Counted from the first letter of the stretch, positions 1-9,095 are shown. The stretch: DNA of 40,012 nt from CAIOYC01 sp964243985 (GCA_964243985.1 CAXTHJ010000018.1:1-40012), one strand, 5' to 3'. Numbers and translations: made by a program. Notes: generated by a model not told the origin, from the sequence alone.

Positions 1-23
1 GGGGAAAGGAGCAGTGGATTCAT

Positions 24-1496
<1,473 letters not shown>

Positions 1497-1499
1497 GGG

Positions 1500-2651
1500 T
1501 TACGCGACCTTTTTAACGGATTGACGTGCGGACTGGCGAGCATAGGCGGCGAGCCATACGTCAGCGAAACGACGCCAGTCCTCGGCCGTGGTCGCCCAGC
1601 CGCCCGAGGCGCGAATAGAATAGGGCGCGAGGTTACTCAGGCCCATCGCCTGAAGCACGCCCGACGGCGCGACCTTGCCCGACGAGCAAGCAGACCCTGC
1701 GGAGATCATCACCCCTTCCAGATCAAGCGCCATGACCTGCAGATGCGCGGCAAAGCCGTCGGCGGCGAGGCAGAGCACGGCGCCCGTGCGGGGTGCATTT
1801 TCACCGATGACGACGGTGCCGGCGGCCTTGATGCGTTTGATCACCTCGTCCGGTATCCCGCCTTGATGGGCCAACATCGGGGATGAACCTTCGCACAGCG
1901 CCGCCTTGGCCGCCGCGCCGAAGCCGGCTATGCCGGAAAGGTTCTCGGTGCCGGCGCGCAGACCCCGCTCGTGGGCGCCCCCGTGGATTTGCCGGGTGAG
2001 GGAGACCGCCTCGCCATAAAGAAGGGCGCCCGAGCCTTGCGCCGCACCGAGCTTGTGGGCGGAGATCGCCAAGGTGTCGGCGCCAAGGGCGCTCATACCC
2101 AGAGGTATCTTCCCGGCCGCCGCCACCGCATCCACATGCAGGCGACCGCCGGCGGCGTGGACCATCTCGGCGGCGCGGACCACGGGCTGAACCACGCCCG
2201 TCTCGTTGTTGGCGGCCATCAGGCCGACGAAGGGCGCGCCGTCATGGGCGTTCCAACGCTTCAAACGGGCTTCGAGCCAGTCGAGGTCGCTGACGCCGTC
2301 GCGATCCACAGGCAGGATGTCGATCGGCGAACCCGTCGCCTTCGCCGCCTGGACGACGCTGGCGTGCTCCGTGGCGCCGACGATCAGGCGGCGGGATCCC
2401 GCCGCAACGGCGCTGTTGACGGCCAGGGTGTTGGCCTCAGCACCGCCCGAGGTGAAGATCAGCCGCGCCGTGGCGCCGCCCACCAGCGCCGCCACGTGGG
2501 CACGCGCGTCTTCGATTACAGCCCGCGCCGCCCGCCCGCCCGCGTGGACGGAGGAAGCGTTGGCGCCGACGTCCAGGGCCGCCAGCATGGCTGCACGCGC
2601 CTCCGGGCGAAGCGGCGCTGTGGCGTTGTAGTCGAGGTAGACCTTGCCCAT
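1500..2651 (-). CDS. cysteine desulfurase (NifS/IscS-like, class V aminotransferase)
   Basis: This PLP enzyme converts cysteine to alanine and passes persulfide sulfur to the Suf scaffold. The 383-residue protein shows the family landmarks: N-terminal VYLDYNATAPL, the TSGGAEANTLA phosphate-binding segment, NNETG, HVDAVAAAGK, the PLP-lysine motif SAHKLGA near residue 200, and the catalytic cysteine loop GSACSSGK near residue 325. The loop sequence and length fit group I (NifS/IscS) rather than SufS. The ATG at 2651 overlaps the iscR stop by one base (TGATG); a GTG one codon upstream is the alternative start. Position between iscR and sufB is the usual alphaproteobacterial suf arrangement. The symbol is left empty because iscS, nifS and sufS cannot be told apart reliably here. 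Confidence 0.93.
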   Translation of the reverse strand: MGKVYLDYNATAPLRPEARAAMLAALDVGANASSVHAGGRAARAVIEDARAHVAALVGGATARLIFTSGGAEANTLAVNSAVAAGSRRLIVGATEHASVVQAAKATGSPIDILPVDRDGVSDLDWLEARLKRWNAHDGAPFVGLMAANNETGVVQPVVRAAEMVHAAGGRLHVDAVAAAGKIPLGMSALGADTLAISAHKLGAAQGSGALLYGEAVSLTRQIHGGAHERGLRAGTENLSGIAGFGAAAKAALCEGSSPMLAHQGGIPDEVIKRIKAAGTVVIGENAPRTGAVLCLAADGFAAHLQVMALDLEGVMISAGSACSSGKVAPSGVLQAMGLSNLAPYSIRASGGWATTAEDWRRFADVWLAAYARQSARQSVKKVA

Positions 2652-3109
2652 CACACCGCCCTCGCCGGCTGCGCGCCGCCCACCCGGCGCTCCACCACGT
2701 CTTCCAAGGAGACGCCGGCGAGGAAGCCTTCGATCTGGCGCCCAAGCGCGTCCCAGAGGTTATGGGTCAGGCAGCGCTCGCCGCTGGCCATGCAGCCTTT
2801 GGCGGGGTCCTTGCCGAGCTTCAGCTCGCTGCAGCGGGTGGCGCGCAGCGGCTCGTCCACCGCCAGGACGATGGCGACGATGCTGGTGTCGGTGAGCGGT
2901 CGCGCAAGCCGGTAGCCGCCGCCGGGGCCGCGCACGCTCGCCACCAGCCCCGCCCGGCGCAAGCGCGCGAACAGCTGTTCCAGATAGGCGAGGGAGATTT
3001 CCTGGCGCGCGGCGATCTCAGACAGGCACACCGCCTTGCCGTCCCGGCCGTGCTGGGCGAGGTCGGTCATGGCCATCACGGCGTAGCGGCCCTTGGTCGA
3101 TAGACGCAT
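2651..3109 (-). CDS. iscR: Rrf2-family Fe-S-sensing regulator (IscR type)
   Basis: This 152-residue Rrf2 regulator opens the suf operon. The N-terminal winged helix (MRLSTKGRYAVMAMTDLA, then the recognition region around EISLAYLEQLFARLRRAGLV and the GPGGGYRLAR wing) is typical. Three cysteines (Cys93, Cys106, Cys113) followed by LTHNLW (His116) match the cluster-binding region of IscR, so it probably senses Fe-S status through a [2Fe-2S] cluster. The cysteine spacing (13 and 7) is wider than the 6 and 6 of E. coli IscR. An SD-like GAGG lies 9 nt before the ATG. A promoter with an IscR-like half-site lies about 100 bp upstream, so autoregulation is likely (inference). Confidence 0.9.
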   Translation of the reverse strand: MRLSTKGRYAVMAMTDLAQHGRDGKAVCLSEIAARQEISLAYLEQLFARLRRAGLVASVRGPGGGYRLARPLTDTSIVAIVLAVDEPLRATRCSELKLGKDPAKGCMASGERCLTHNLWDALGRQIEGFLAGVSLEDVVERRVGGAQPARAV

Positions 3110-3202
3110 GACGACCTCGAAAGCGCAAAAAATGACGCAGCCTTGGCGGCGTCTGTGCTAAAGCCGCCGCTCCGAGGGCGAAAGCGCCATTGGGACCTAC
3201 GG

Positions 3203-3239
3203 GATGTAAGAAGACCAACTCCCTCGGTCAAGTATTATA
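3203..3239 (-). promoter_or_regulatory. candidate suf operon promoter with IscR-like half-site
   Basis: On the minus strand, TTGACC (3231-3226) is followed after 17 nt by TACATC (3208-3203), a plausible -35/-10 pair about 95 bp upstream of iscR. The -35 lies within ATACTTGAC (3235-3227), which matches the left half of the E. coli type 1 IscR consensus (ATASYYGAC). The right half, AGTTGG at 3220-3215, is degenerate. The arrangement would let IscR block the -35 element. Seen: the motifs and spacing. Inferred: function. Confidence 0.4.
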
Positions 3240-3278
3240 GGTCCGCCGGCGCGCCCGGCGCATGAATTAAGGACGTCG

Positions 3279-3935
3279 ATGCCCGAGGTGATTCTGACTG
3301 GCGCTTCCGGAAGGCTGGAGGGCGCCTACACCCCTGGAAAAAAGCCGAACGCCCCGATCGCGCTGATCCTGCACCCCCACCCCAAGGCGGGCGGGCAGAT
3401 GAACAATGCGCCGACGGTGCAGCTCTATCGCTGCTTCATGAAGCGCGGCTTCGCGACTCTGCGGTTCAACTTCCGCGGCGTCGGGCGGAGCCAGGGCGAG
3501 TTCGACAGCGGTATCGGCGAGCTGGCGGACGCCGCCTCGGCGCTGGACTGGCTGCAGACCAATAACCCGACGGCGGCGCAGACCTGGGTGGCGGGCTATC
3601 AGTTCGGCGCCTGGATCGGCATGCAGCTCCTGATGCGGCGGCCGGAGACGGACGGGTTCATTTCCGTTTCGCCCCCCACCAACGTCTACGATTTCAGCTT
3701 CCTGGCGCCCTGCCCTGCCTCTGGCTTGTTCCTACACGGTACGGACGACGGCGTCGCGGCCCCCAACGAGGTGGAGCGGGTGGTGGCGAAGCTTCGCACC
3801 CAGAAGGGCATCGTCATCGACTACGACCTGATCGAAGGCGCCAATCACTACTGGACCAACCATCTTCAGGACGTGGAGGACCACGTGGGCGACTACCTCG
3901 ACAAACGAATGGCGGCGGAGTTGCCGGGGTTCTGA
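3279..3935 (+). CDS. alpha/beta hydrolase, COG2945-like, with altered nucleophile
   Basis: This 218-residue cytosolic protein has an alpha/beta-hydrolase fold of the COG2945 type. Landmarks are LILHPHPKAGGQMNN near residue 30, FATLRFNFRGVGRSQGEFD, the nucleophile-elbow region WVAGYQFGAWIGMQLLMRRPE, the acid loop LFLHGTDDGV, and the C-terminal GANHYW histidine. The elbow reads G-Y-Q-F-G where a catalytic Ser (GxSxG) is expected, whereas the Asp and His positions remain. Either the protein is a pseudoenzyme or this clade uses another mechanism. The substrate is unknown. It is a single-gene unit divergent from iscR, with a palindromic repeat directly after its stop. The ATG is at 3279 with a modest AAGGA upstream. 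Confidence 0.85.
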   Translation: MPEVILTGASGRLEGAYTPGKKPNAPIALILHPHPKAGGQMNNAPTVQLYRCFMKRGFATLRFNFRGVGRSQGEFDSGIGELADAASALDWLQTNNPTAAQTWVAGYQFGAWIGMQLLMRRPETDGFISVSPPTNVYDFSFLAPCPASGLFLHGTDDGVAAPNEVERVVAKLRTQKGIVIDYDLIEGANHYWTNHLQDVEDHVGDYLDKRMAAELPGF

Positions 3936-3950
3936 TCGCTTCCATAACGT

Positions 3951-4077
3951 CGTCATCCTCGGCCTTGTGCCGAGGACCCATAAGCGCTGAGCTGATGAGA
4001 AGGATGTTTTGGCAAGCGCCGCTCTTCAACGCCATCTGTCGAGTTCATGGGTCCTCGGCACAAGGCCGAGGATGACG
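3951..4077. repeat. palindromic intergenic repeat pair (REP/BIME-like), probable bidirectional terminator
   Basis: Two perfectly complementary 31-nt arms (3951-3981 and 4047-4077) flank a 65-nt spacer. Each arm is itself a hairpin: CCTCGGC-CTTGT-GCCGAGG, a 7-bp stem with a 5-nt loop. The element fills the gap between two convergent genes (hydrolase stop at 3935, anmK stop at 4085), as expected for a bidirectional terminator or a REP-type BIME. A related element with a different loop occurs at 6529-6567. Confidence 0.85.
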
Positions 4078-4084
4078 GAGCTTG

Positions 4085-5191
4085 TTATGGCTTCACGATC
4101 CGCCCCCCCGTCATCGGCTGCGCCACGCCCGTGGTGCCCGGAAACGAGATCGGCAGCCCTCGCGCCATGCGCGCCGCCAGATAAGCGAAGGCTTCCGCCT
4201 CGATCGCGTCCCCGCGCCAGCCGAGCGCTTCGGCGGCCTGCACCGGCACGCCCGCCCGGGCTGTAATCGCGTCCATCAGGGCCGGATTGAGCCGCCCGCC
4301 GCCGGAAGCGATCAGCTCTCTTGGCCGTTCGTCCGGGCTGCGCACCGCCAGCGCCACCGTCTCGGCCGTGAAGGCGGTCAGGGTCGCAGCGCCGTCCTCC
4401 AGGGAAAGATGTTCGATCGGTGTCAACGGAAAATCATAGCGGTCGAGGGATTTTGGACCTTTAGCGGCGAAATAGGGATGATCCAGCAGGGCGGACAGCG
4501 CCGCCTGATCCACCGTCCCGACCCGCGCGTAGCGGCCGTCAGGATCGAAGCGCAGGTCGGTTTTGGCCTGCACCCAAAGGTCGATCATGCCGTTGGCTGG
4601 ACCAGTGTCGAAGGCATGCAGTTCACCGGAACTGGGGATTAACGTGATGTTGGCGACGCCGCCGAGGTTCAGGATCGCCACCGGCGCTTCCAACCCCGAC
4701 GCCTTGGCCCGGGCGGCGTGGTAGATCGGGGCCAGCGGCGCCCCCTCCCCGCCTGCCGCCACGTCGGCGGTGCGGAAGTCGAAAGCGACGGGCACGCCCA
4801 ACCCTTTGGCCAGCAAAGCACCGTCGCCGAGCTGCACCGTCCGGCCGATACGCGCCCCCGTCGGGCGCTCGTGCAGCACCGTCTGACCGTGGAACCCGGC
4901 GAGATCGAGGTCGGACGCCTTCAACCCGTTGGCCGCGAGGAACTCGCGCGCGGCGGTCAGGTGTTCCTCCGCCACTGCCTGGGCGGCGTCCGCAAACACC
5001 GCCGGCTCCGGCGCACCGCGCGCCCAGCGCTTGGCGGCCTCGGTCGCCTGCAGCACCACGCCGCGGGTGTCGGGCGACAGCTTGCGCTCCCCCGCCGGGC
5101 CGAACCCCTGGATCGTCTCGCCGTCGGTCTCCAGCACCGCCATGTCCACGGCGTCCAGAGAGGTGCCGCTCATGAACCCGAGAATACGCAT
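4085..5191 (-). CDS. anmK: anhydro-N-acetylmuramic acid kinase
   Basis: AnmK phosphorylates and opens 1,6-anhydro-MurNAc released by lytic transglycosylases, giving MurNAc-6-phosphate in peptidoglycan recycling. The 369-residue product begins MRILGFMSGTSLDAVDMAVL, the ATP-binding start of the family, and has GFHGQTVLH, the ILNLGGVANITLI segment, FDTGPANGMID and the C-terminal ASGGGRLNPALM, all typical of AnmK. I chose the ATG at 5191 because AGGAGGG lies 5 nt before it and the family motif begins there; an open frame continues upstream to 5302 but would run into tyrS. It is divergent from tyrS across a 70-bp shared promoter region. Confidence 0.95.
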   Translation of the reverse strand: MRILGFMSGTSLDAVDMAVLETDGETIQGFGPAGERKLSPDTRGVVLQATEAAKRWARGAPEPAVFADAAQAVAEEHLTAAREFLAANGLKASDLDLAGFHGQTVLHERPTGARIGRTVQLGDGALLAKGLGVPVAFDFRTADVAAGGEGAPLAPIYHAARAKASGLEAPVAILNLGGVANITLIPSSGELHAFDTGPANGMIDLWVQAKTDLRFDPDGRYARVGTVDQAALSALLDHPYFAAKGPKSLDRYDFPLTPIEHLSLEDGAATLTAFTAETVALAVRSPDERPRELIASGGGRLNPALMDAITARAGVPVQAAEALGWRGDAIEAEAFAYLAARMARGLPISFPGTTGVAQPMTGGRIVKP

Positions 5192-5261
5192 GCGCCCTCC
5201 TGGGTTCTGCAAACCGAACCCGCGTGGTACACGCCCGCGCTTCGCCGAGAAAGCTGCACCG

Positions 5262-6515
5262 ATGTCGCTCGCCCCGTTCAAATCCGAGTTCCTGCGCGTC
5301 ATGAGCGCGCGGGGCTACATCCACCAGCAGAGCCATGCCGAAGAGCTGGACGCCGCCGCGGCGTCAGGCCCGATCACCGCCTACATCGGCTTCGACGCCA
5401 CCGCCGACAGCCTGCACGTGGGTTCGCTGGTGCAGATCATGCTATTGCGTCGGCTGCAGCAGACCGGGCACAAGCCGATCGTGGTGATGGGGGGCGGCAC
5501 CACCAAGGTGGGCGATCCGTCCGGCAAGGATACGCAGCGGCAGATGCTGACCGACGCGCAGATCGCCGCCAACATCGCCAGCCTGAGGAAGGCCTTCGAG
5601 CCGTTTCTGAGCTTTGGCTACGGCCCGACTGATGCCATCGTGGTGGACAACGACGAATGGCTCTCCAAGCTCGGCTATGTGGAGTTCCTGCGCGAATACG
5701 GGCCGCACTTCACCATCAACCGGATGCTGACGTTCGATTCGGTGAAGCTGCGCCTCGACCGCGAGCAGCCGCTGACCTTCCTTGAATTCAACTACATGCT
5801 GATGCAGGCCACCGACTTCCTGGAGCTGAACCGGCGTTACGGCTGCGTGCTGCAGATGGGCGGGTCGGATCAGTGGGGCAACATCCTGAATGGCGTGGAG
5901 CTGATCCGGCGGGTGGACAGCAAGCCCGCGTTCGCGCTGACGACGCCGCTGATCACCACCGCCTTGGGCGCCAAGATGGGCAAGACGGCGGCGGGGGCGG
6001 TGTGGCTGAACGCCGAGCTTCTTTCGCCTTACGCCTACTGGCAGTTCTGGAGGAACACCGAGGACGCCGACGTCGGCCGCTTCCTGAAGCTGTTCACCGA
6101 TTTGCCGCTGGACGAGATCATGCGGCTGGCGGCGCTGCAGGGCGCGGAGATCAATGAGGCCAAGAAGGTGCTCGCCAACGAAACCACCGCCCTGATGCAC
6201 GGGCGAACCGCTGCGGAGACGGCGGCTGGGGCGGCTCAAGCGGCGTTTGAGGAGGGAAAGGCGTCGGGCGACCTGCCCACTATTCACGTCAAGGGGCCGA
6301 TCACGGGGACCAACGTTACGGCCGAGCTGGTGACCTCCGCCTTCGTCGCCTCCAAATCCGAGGTGCGGCGGCTGGCGCAGCAGGGCGGGCTGAGGGTCAA
6401 CGACCGGGCTGAGAGCGATCCTGACCGCGCGCTTACGGCGGCGGACCTCAACGCCGACGGCGTGGTGAAGGTGGCTCTAGGCAAGAAGAAGATCGTGTTG
6501 TTGCGACCGCAATAA
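5262..6515 (+). CDS. tyrS: tyrosyl-tRNA synthetase
   Basis: This class I aminoacyl-tRNA synthetase charges tRNA-Tyr. The 417-residue length is normal for a bacterial TyrRS. The HIGH-type signature is LHVGS (residues 51-55) in the context ADSLHVGSLVQIMLLRRLQQ; the KMSKS-type loop is AKMGKTAAGAVWL near residue 240; GGSDQWGNI is the tyrosine-binding region; and a C-terminal S4 RNA-binding domain (SKSEVRRLAQQGGLRVND) is present. The frame is open upstream to 4929, but the family N-terminus begins at the ATG at 5262, and an earlier start would overlap anmK. It is followed by a palindromic repeat. Confidence 0.97.
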   Translation: MSLAPFKSEFLRVMSARGYIHQQSHAEELDAAAASGPITAYIGFDATADSLHVGSLVQIMLLRRLQQTGHKPIVVMGGGTTKVGDPSGKDTQRQMLTDAQIAANIASLRKAFEPFLSFGYGPTDAIVVDNDEWLSKLGYVEFLREYGPHFTINRMLTFDSVKLRLDREQPLTFLEFNYMLMQATDFLELNRRYGCVLQMGGSDQWGNILNGVELIRRVDSKPAFALTTPLITTALGAKMGKTAAGAVWLNAELLSPYAYWQFWRNTEDADVGRFLKLFTDLPLDEIMRLAALQGAEINEAKKVLANETTALMHGRTAAETAAGAAQAAFEEGKASGDLPTIHVKGPITGTNVTAELVTSAFVASKSEVRRLAQQGGLRVNDRAESDPDRALTAADLNADGVVKVALGKKKIVLLRPQ

Positions 6516-6528
6516 ACGTCCGGCGCTG

Positions 6529-6567
6529 GTCATCCTCGGAATCGCGCGCCGATAGCCCGAGGACCCA
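6529..6567. repeat. variant copy of the palindromic intergenic repeat
   Basis: The outer arms GTCATCCTCGG and CCGAGGACCCA match the ends of the repeat at 3951-3981, but the interior CTTGT loop is replaced by a different 17-nt segment (AATCGCGCGCCGATAGC). It lies 13 nt after the tyrS stop and may terminate tyrS transcription. Conserved arms with an exchanged loop suggest selection on the stem. Confidence 0.65.
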
Positions 6568-6651
6568 GCAGCAGCCGCCGTCCCGCTTGCTGGGTGCTCT
6601 GATCGATCTTCGATCGTCAGAGGGTGACTAAATTTGTTTGAGGAACTTGAA

Positions 6652-7116
6652 ATGAATGAACTGAACGCTGGCGACAAAGCTCCCGACTTCGATCTCCCCA
6701 CCGACGGCGGCGGCCGGGTGAAACTGTCGGACTTAAAAGGTCAATCCGTCGTGCTTTACTTCTATCCCAAGGACGACACCTCCGGCTGCACCTCCGAAGC
6801 GCAGGGCTTCACCGCCGCCGCCGCAGAGTTCAAGACCGCAGGCGCGACCGTGATCGGCGTCTCCAAGGACAGCGTCAAAAGCCACGACAAGTTCAAGGCC
6901 AAGTACGACCTCGATTTGATCCTCGCCTCAGACGAGACCGGCGAGATGCTGGAGCGCTACGGCGTATGGGTGAAGAAGAGCATGTACGGTCGCGAGTACA
7001 TGGGTATTGAACGAGTCACAGTCCTGATCGACGCCAACGGCGCGATCAAACAAATCTGGCGCAAGGTGAAGGTGCCGGGCCACGTAGATGCGGTGCTGAA
7101 GGCGCTCAAAAACTAA
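6652..7116 (+). CDS. bcp: thioredoxin-dependent peroxiredoxin, Bcp/PrxQ family
   Basis: This cytosolic thiol peroxidase reduces H2O2 and organic hydroperoxides. The 154-residue product carries GDKAPDFDLPTDGG at the N-terminus, VVLYFYPKDDTSGCT with the peroxidatic cysteine, and GVSKDSVKSHDKFKAKYDL, all Bcp hallmarks. E. coli Bcp has a second cysteine five residues after the first (CTVQAC); here the sequence is CTSEAQ, so the protein lacks that resolving Cys and should act as a 1-Cys enzyme or use a partner thiol. I chose the ATG at 6652, which has GAGGAA about 8 nt upstream; a TTG at 6634 is in frame. Confidence 0.93.
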   Translation: MNELNAGDKAPDFDLPTDGGGRVKLSDLKGQSVVLYFYPKDDTSGCTSEAQGFTAAAAEFKTAGATVIGVSKDSVKSHDKFKAKYDLDLILASDETGEMLERYGVWVKKSMYGREYMGIERVTVLIDANGAIKQIWRKVKVPGHVDAVLKALKN

Positions 7117-7158
7117 CCAGGCCGGCATGCGACATTAACGCGCAACGCCACAGCCGGT

Positions 7159-7178
7159 TTAGAAAAGCCTTAAGAATC
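7159..7178. promoter_or_regulatory. candidate CtrA box next to a CcrM (GANTC) site
   Basis: TTAG-N7-TTAA at 7159-7173 differs by one base from the CtrA consensus TTAA-N7-TTAA of Caulobacter and relatives. GAATC, a CcrM methylation site, starts at 7174 immediately after it. The site lies about 130 bp upstream of the M23 peptidase/bactofilin operon, so cell-cycle control is possible. This rests on motif match only. Confidence 0.35.
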
Positions 7179-7305
7179 AGCGCGGCCTTCGCGAGGAGTG
7201 CCTTCAAAAGTAAAGAAGAGTTTAATCGCCGCAGGCGAGTCGCCTTGCTTACCTGTCGCATATTTGCTGCATAGCCCACGAAAGTAACAGCCGGGGCGGT
7301 GGCAA

Positions 7306-8472
7306 ATGAGTGATGGGCGCTTGGCGCGTTTGCGCCAGACGATCTTCCGGATCTTCCCAGAGCGCCATGTCTATTTGCGCTCCGGCGGCGATATGCGCTC
7401 CTTCGTGCTCACCTCGGCCGATCAGGTGATCGTGGCCGCCAGCCTCGCCGCCTGCCTCACCTGGACCCTGTTCGCCACCGGATCCATGGCCATCAGCGCC
7501 TTCTCCGGCGCGTCCCAGGACGCCATCGCCGCCAAGACCCAGGCCTATTACGAGCGCCTGATCGCCGATCGCCAGGCGCGACTGAATTCCGCCGTGGCCC
7601 GCCTTTCTTCCACCGCCGGTTCCATGGACGGCCTCGCCAAGGCGGTGACCGAGCGCCACGCGGCCCTGGCTATGCTGCTCAGCGACCTTCATGGCGCGCC
7701 GGGCGCGGCCCAGGCCTTGGCGCCCATCAAGCCGCAAGACCTCGCCAGCAAATCGCCCACCGATCAGATCAAGTCCGTGGAAAATGATCAGGAGCGCCTG
7801 GTCGCCGCCGCCGAAGGCTACGCCCACAGCCGCGCCGATCGCCTGCGCCTGGCTTTTCATCTGGCCGGCCTCGATCCGTCATCCTATTCCAATCGCACCG
7901 CCTCAGGCGAAGGTCTCGGCGGCCCTCTGATCGAAGCGAAGGACCCGCGCGCCCTCGCCGCTGTCCTGGACGTGGACGAGGCTTTCGCCGGCCGCATCCA
8001 GGCCGCCAGCCAGGATCTGAACGCCATGCGCTCCATGAGCGTGGAGGTGAAGAAGCTGCCCCTGGCCGAACCCCTGAACGATCCGCGCCGCACCAGCCCC
8101 TTCGGCGTGCGGGTGGACCCCTTCACCCACCATGCCGCCTTCCATCCTGGACAGGATTTCGCCGGCGCCACCATGACCCCGATCCATGCCACGGCCCCCG
8201 GCGTCATCTCCTTTACCGGGCAAAGGAACGGCTACGGCAACGTGGTTGAAATAGACCACGGCGGGGGATTCAAGACACGCTACGCCCACCTGCAGGCGAT
8301 TTTCGTGGCCATGGGCCAGCGGGTGGGGTTAGGTGAACACATTGCGGGGATGGGCTCGACGGGTCGCTCGACCGGCACCCACCTCCACTACGAAGTCTGG
8401 CAGAACGGACGCGTGCAAGACCCAACACGTTTTTTGAAGGCGGGTGATTATGTTCAGCAAAACAACGACTAA
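7306..8472 (+). CDS. membrane-anchored M23 (LytM-type) metallopeptidase, bactofilin partner
   Basis: This is a 388-residue envelope peptidase. A short cytoplasmic N-terminus is followed by one membrane segment (about residues 42-62, around QVIVAASLAACLTWTLF), a predicted coiled region (about 70-180) and a C-terminal M23 domain from about residue 265. The zinc and active-site motifs are complete: HPGQDFAG (HxxxD), YGNVVEIDHGGGFKTRYAHL, and THLHYEVW (HxH). Such proteins cleave peptidoglycan cross-links from the periplasm. Its 3' end overlaps the bactofilin gene by 23 nt. In Caulobacter and relatives bactofilins are paired with M23 peptidases of this topology (LmdC type), so it probably acts in localized wall remodelling organised by the bactofilin. 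Confidence 0.92.
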   Translation: MSDGRLARLRQTIFRIFPERHVYLRSGGDMRSFVLTSADQVIVAASLAACLTWTLFATGSMAISAFSGASQDAIAAKTQAYYERLIADRQARLNSAVARLSSTAGSMDGLAKAVTERHAALAMLLSDLHGAPGAAQALAPIKPQDLASKSPTDQIKSVENDQERLVAAAEGYAHSRADRLRLAFHLAGLDPSSYSNRTASGEGLGGPLIEAKDPRALAAVLDVDEAFAGRIQAASQDLNAMRSMSVEVKKLPLAEPLNDPRRTSPFGVRVDPFTHHAAFHPGQDFAGATMTPIHATAPGVISFTGQRNGYGNVVEIDHGGGFKTRYAHLQAIFVAMGQRVGLGEHIAGMGSTGRSTGTHLHYEVWQNGRVQDPTRFLKAGDYVQQNND

Positions 8473-8989
8473 TTCTCAGCAGCCGATGCAGTCCCAGCCG
8501 CCCCGGCGGATGGACATCCCCTCTGCGCCCCAGCCGCAGATGGACAACGCCATGCGCCGCACCTCGGGCAAACCCGCGTCGATCCTGGCGGCGGACCTGG
8601 TGTTCGAGGGCAATATCTCCGGCGACGGCGAACTGATGATCGACGGCGCGGTGAAGGGCGACGTTCACGTGGCGCGCCTTGTGGTGGGCGAACACGCCCA
8701 TGTGGAAGGCACCCTGCGCGGCGCTCACATCGAAATACGCGGCCACGTCCACGGCAACATCGAAGGCAAGGCCGTGCGCCTGCTGGAAACCGCTCACGTC
8801 GAGGGGGACATCACTCACGAGCAGCTCTCCATCGACGTCGGCGCCTTCTTCCAAGGCCGCTGCGCCCAGTTCCGCCCGGCCGCTCAATCCGCGCCTCAGC
8901 CCGTGGCGCTGCACGCCCCGGCCGCAGAGCCGCAGGCGCCGACGCAATCAGCCAATGTGATCGAACTGGATCACGCCGCTCAGCGGTAA
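8450..8989 (+). CDS. bacA: bactofilin (polymer-forming cytoskeletal protein)
   Basis: Bactofilins self-assemble without nucleotide into membrane-associated filaments that position cell-wall enzymes. In this 179-residue protein a disordered, Pro/Gln-rich N-terminus (about 40 residues) precedes the beta-helical bactofilin core, from about ILAADLVFEGNISGDGELMIDG to ITHEQLSIDVGAFFQGRC, with the typical repeating G-x-I/V turns. A Pro/Ala-rich C-terminal tail follows. The start is the ATG at 8450 (GTG at 8444 is an alternative), inside the 3' end of the M23 gene, which implies translational coupling. A terminator-like sequence follows the stop. Confidence 0.93.
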   Translation: MFSKTTTNSQQPMQSQPPRRMDIPSAPQPQMDNAMRRTSGKPASILAADLVFEGNISGDGELMIDGAVKGDVHVARLVVGEHAHVEGTLRGAHIEIRGHVHGNIEGKAVRLLETAHVEGDITHEQLSIDVGAFFQGRCAQFRPAAQSAPQPVALHAPAAEPQAPTQSANVIELDHAAQR

Positions 8990-8996
8990 GCGGGCT

Positions 8997-9032
8997 AAAC
9001 GCCGAATCGGCCAGAGACCGGTGTGCGTTTTT
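8997..9032 (+). terminator. possible rho-independent terminator after bacA
   Basis: AAACGC at 8997-9002 can pair with GCGTTT at 9025-9030, continuing into a T run. The inner stem is imperfect. It lies 8 nt after the bacA stop. Confidence 0.35.
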
Positions 9033-9095
9033 GTCTGTTTGAGTTCGCTTCACGTCCAATATTTACCGTCGCTTATCCGCGCGGGCCCGCGTTAG

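Noticed and set aside
4929..5261. Upstream extension of the tyrS frame
   Set aside because: It runs antisense inside anmK and has no family similarity; the TyrRS N-terminus begins at 5262.
6599..6620. Hairpin CTGATCGATC/GATCGTCAG before bcp as a riboswitch or thermosensor
   Set aside because: The stem is short and imperfect, no known riboswitch core is seen, and chance is likely.
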